Shown here in pieces: positions 63,002 to 64,000 of a stretch of 64,000 bases of DNA; within the stretch, counting starts at the first letter, position 1; each line of letters begins with the position of its first letter. Below the pieces are notes generated by a model that saw only the letters and a list, made by a program, of their open reading frames with translations, was not told the DNA's origin and made no database searches. The translations under genes were made by a program, and so were the position numbers. Source of the DNA: Opitutaceae bacterium (lineage in GTDB: Bacteria > Verrucomicrobiota > Verrucomicrobiia > Opitutales > Opitutaceae). The stretch spans positions 1 through 64,000 of the forward strand of contig JAHCAZ010000009.1 in NCBI GenBank assembly GCA_019634615.1, written 5' to 3'.

Positions 63002-63541
63002 ATGAAAACCATCCGTCGCACCCTGCTTGCCGCCGGGGTGGCCGCCCTGTTGACCGTGGCGCTCGGCGCCGCTGAAACCTCACGCCTGGCCGGACAATGG
63101 AAGATCGACCTTACGCAGAGCACCTCGATCAAGCCCTGGGAGCGCGCCGAACTCACGATCGCCGTGGCTGGCGATGCTGTGGAGATTGTCCGCCGCCTGC
63201 AATGGGGCCCCGACCGCAAGGTCGCCGACACCACCCGCGCCGTCGCCGACGGCCACACGGTCACCGCCAATCCCGTCGAGCACTGGCTCGATACCTGGTA
63301 CACGAATGTCTACATCGGCGGAAACAAGCAGAAGCAGGTCACCGCGGCGTGGCTCGATGGCGGTCGCGTGCTGATGCTCGAGTCGACCCTTGCGCTCGAG
63401 GCGCAGCAGGGCGACTACCCGGTACACGTTTATACTGAGTACCGGCTCTCACCCGACGGTGACACGCTCACGCAGTTTGAGCTGCGTTCGACGCGGGATC
63501 AGGCGCTGGTGTACGTCTGGCGACGGCAGTCCGCGGATTGA
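63002..63541 (+). CDS. Secreted protein of a duplicated module (copy 2)
   Basis: A 179-residue secreted protein (MKTIRRTLLAAGVAALLTVA signal). Mature blocks GQWKIDLTQSTSIKPWERAE, KQKQVTAAWLDGGRVLMLES, QQGDYPVHVYTEY and LTQFELRSTRDQALVYVWRR align one for one with the protein at 58640-59188, with moderate divergence. It precedes another GxGYxYP gene by 56 bases, repeating the first module. Function unknown. Confidence 0.85.
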   Translation: MKTIRRTLLAAGVAALLTVALGAAETSRLAGQWKIDLTQSTSIKPWERAELTIAVAGDAVEIVRRLQWGPDRKVADTTRAVADGHTVTANPVEHWLDTWYTNVYIGGNKQKQVTAAWLDGGRVLMLESTLALEAQQGDYPVHVYTEYRLSPDGDTLTQFELRSTRDQALVYVWRRQSAD

Positions 63542-63597
63542 GCCGAACCGGTTGAACCGCGAGGAGGCGCGATGGGACGCGAAGGAGAATACGAACC

Positions 63598-64000
63598 ATG
63601 AAGACGATTATCCGAATGGGATTGGTCATGGTGCTGGCAGTTCCGCTGCTCCGCGCCATCCCTGGTCAACCCGGGCCGGCGCCTGAGGAGGCGTGGCTCA
63701 TCACGGTCAAAAACAATTGGGATATCACCGGCGCCCTGCCGGAGTACCTGCTGCTGATCGGACTGCAGGGCCTCGCCAACACCGACGCGCCGCGCGTCTA
63801 CATCGAGTATCCCGAGGACTGGAAATTCCGCGACTTCAACCCGCTGAAGGACTTCTACGCGACGCGCTACGGCATCAAGTTCAACCAATTGGAAACACCG
63901 GACGCCGCGCTGGCGACGCTGGGCAAGTACGCCAAGGGCTACGTCGTCTGGGACCACCAGGTGCGCAGCTCGATCTACGTGGCCCTCACGGCCGCCGGGG
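63598..64000 (+). CDS. GxGYxYP domain protein, copy 2 (partial)
   Basis: 134 visible residues, cut by the window end. A signal peptide (MKTIIRMGLVMVLAVPLLRA) is followed by blocks that match copy 1: LLLIGLQGLANTDAPRVYIE, TRYGIKFNQLE and YAKGYVVWDHQVRSSIYVAL. Unlike most genes here it has a good Shine-Dalgarno (AAGGAG, about 10 bases before the ATG). The GxGYxYP motif itself lies outside the window. Confidence 0.85.
   Translation, partial: MKTIIRMGLVMVLAVPLLRAIPGQPGPAPEEAWLITVKNNWDITGALPEYLLLIGLQGLANTDAPRVYIEYPEDWKFRDFNPLKDFYATRYGIKFNQLETPDAALATLGKYAKGYVVWDHQVRSSIYVALTAAG

Overview
The window reads as a contiguous chromosomal segment of a GC-rich verrucomicrobial bacterium, most likely of the Opitutaceae type. 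This is inferred from gene content: a chlamydia-like two-domain ThyX-family protein, DUF5069, GxGYxYP proteins, the RhaI-type L-rhamnose isomerase, heparinase and GH127-like enzymes, and start codons mostly without Shine-Dalgarno sequences. No rRNA gene or taxonomic marker confirms it.

Layout. 1-1149: four small minus-strand genes joined by ATGA overlaps (one a muramidase/endolysin-like protein) that end against the 3' end of a tRNA-Ser(GGA) gene (1213-1300), like the edge of an integrated prophage. 1498-15008: a compact complex I operon, nuoB to nuoN, with nuoA missing. 15183-20830: ThyX-like protein, EEP-family phosphohydrolase, short coiled-coil protein, truncated ComEC and RarA. 21026-27301: a minus-strand run of eight genes (DUF488, PhzF-like, aminotransferase, peroxiredoxin-like, GNAT, nitrilase, PLP decarboxylase, DUF5069) that looks like a small amino-acid-derived metabolite pathway. 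27544-33402: Tat-exported glycosidase-like protein, small secreted protein, RibB with a degenerate RibA domain, RibH, NusB and FtsY. 33410-42906: a metal region with a ZnuD-like TonB receptor, a His-rich membrane protein, two CusF-like proteins, an OprC/NosA-type copper receptor, a CEIC protein, an NTPase-membrane fusion and a CobW GTPase. 43068-50503: Tgt (lacking its zinc cysteines), UDP-glucuronate decarboxylase, SecA and Lnt. 50713-58519: carbohydrate genes (GH127-like, RhaI, PhyH dioxygenase, heparinase II/III-like) and an SDR. 58640-64000: two copies of a module made of a small secreted protein plus a GxGYxYP protein, separated by a REP-associated transposase, a LEA-like protein and a hemolysin III-family protein.

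The intergenic spaces carry many palindromes. Some are inverted pairs of hairpins with a 5' GTAG, as expected for REP/REPIN elements served by the RAYT at 61092-61682. Others have arms built from short tandem repeats of period 7, 8, 9 or 10. Several hairpins keep the loop and change the stem by compensatory substitutions. These repeats, the 21-27 kb pathway operon and the metal region are the parts most worth following up.
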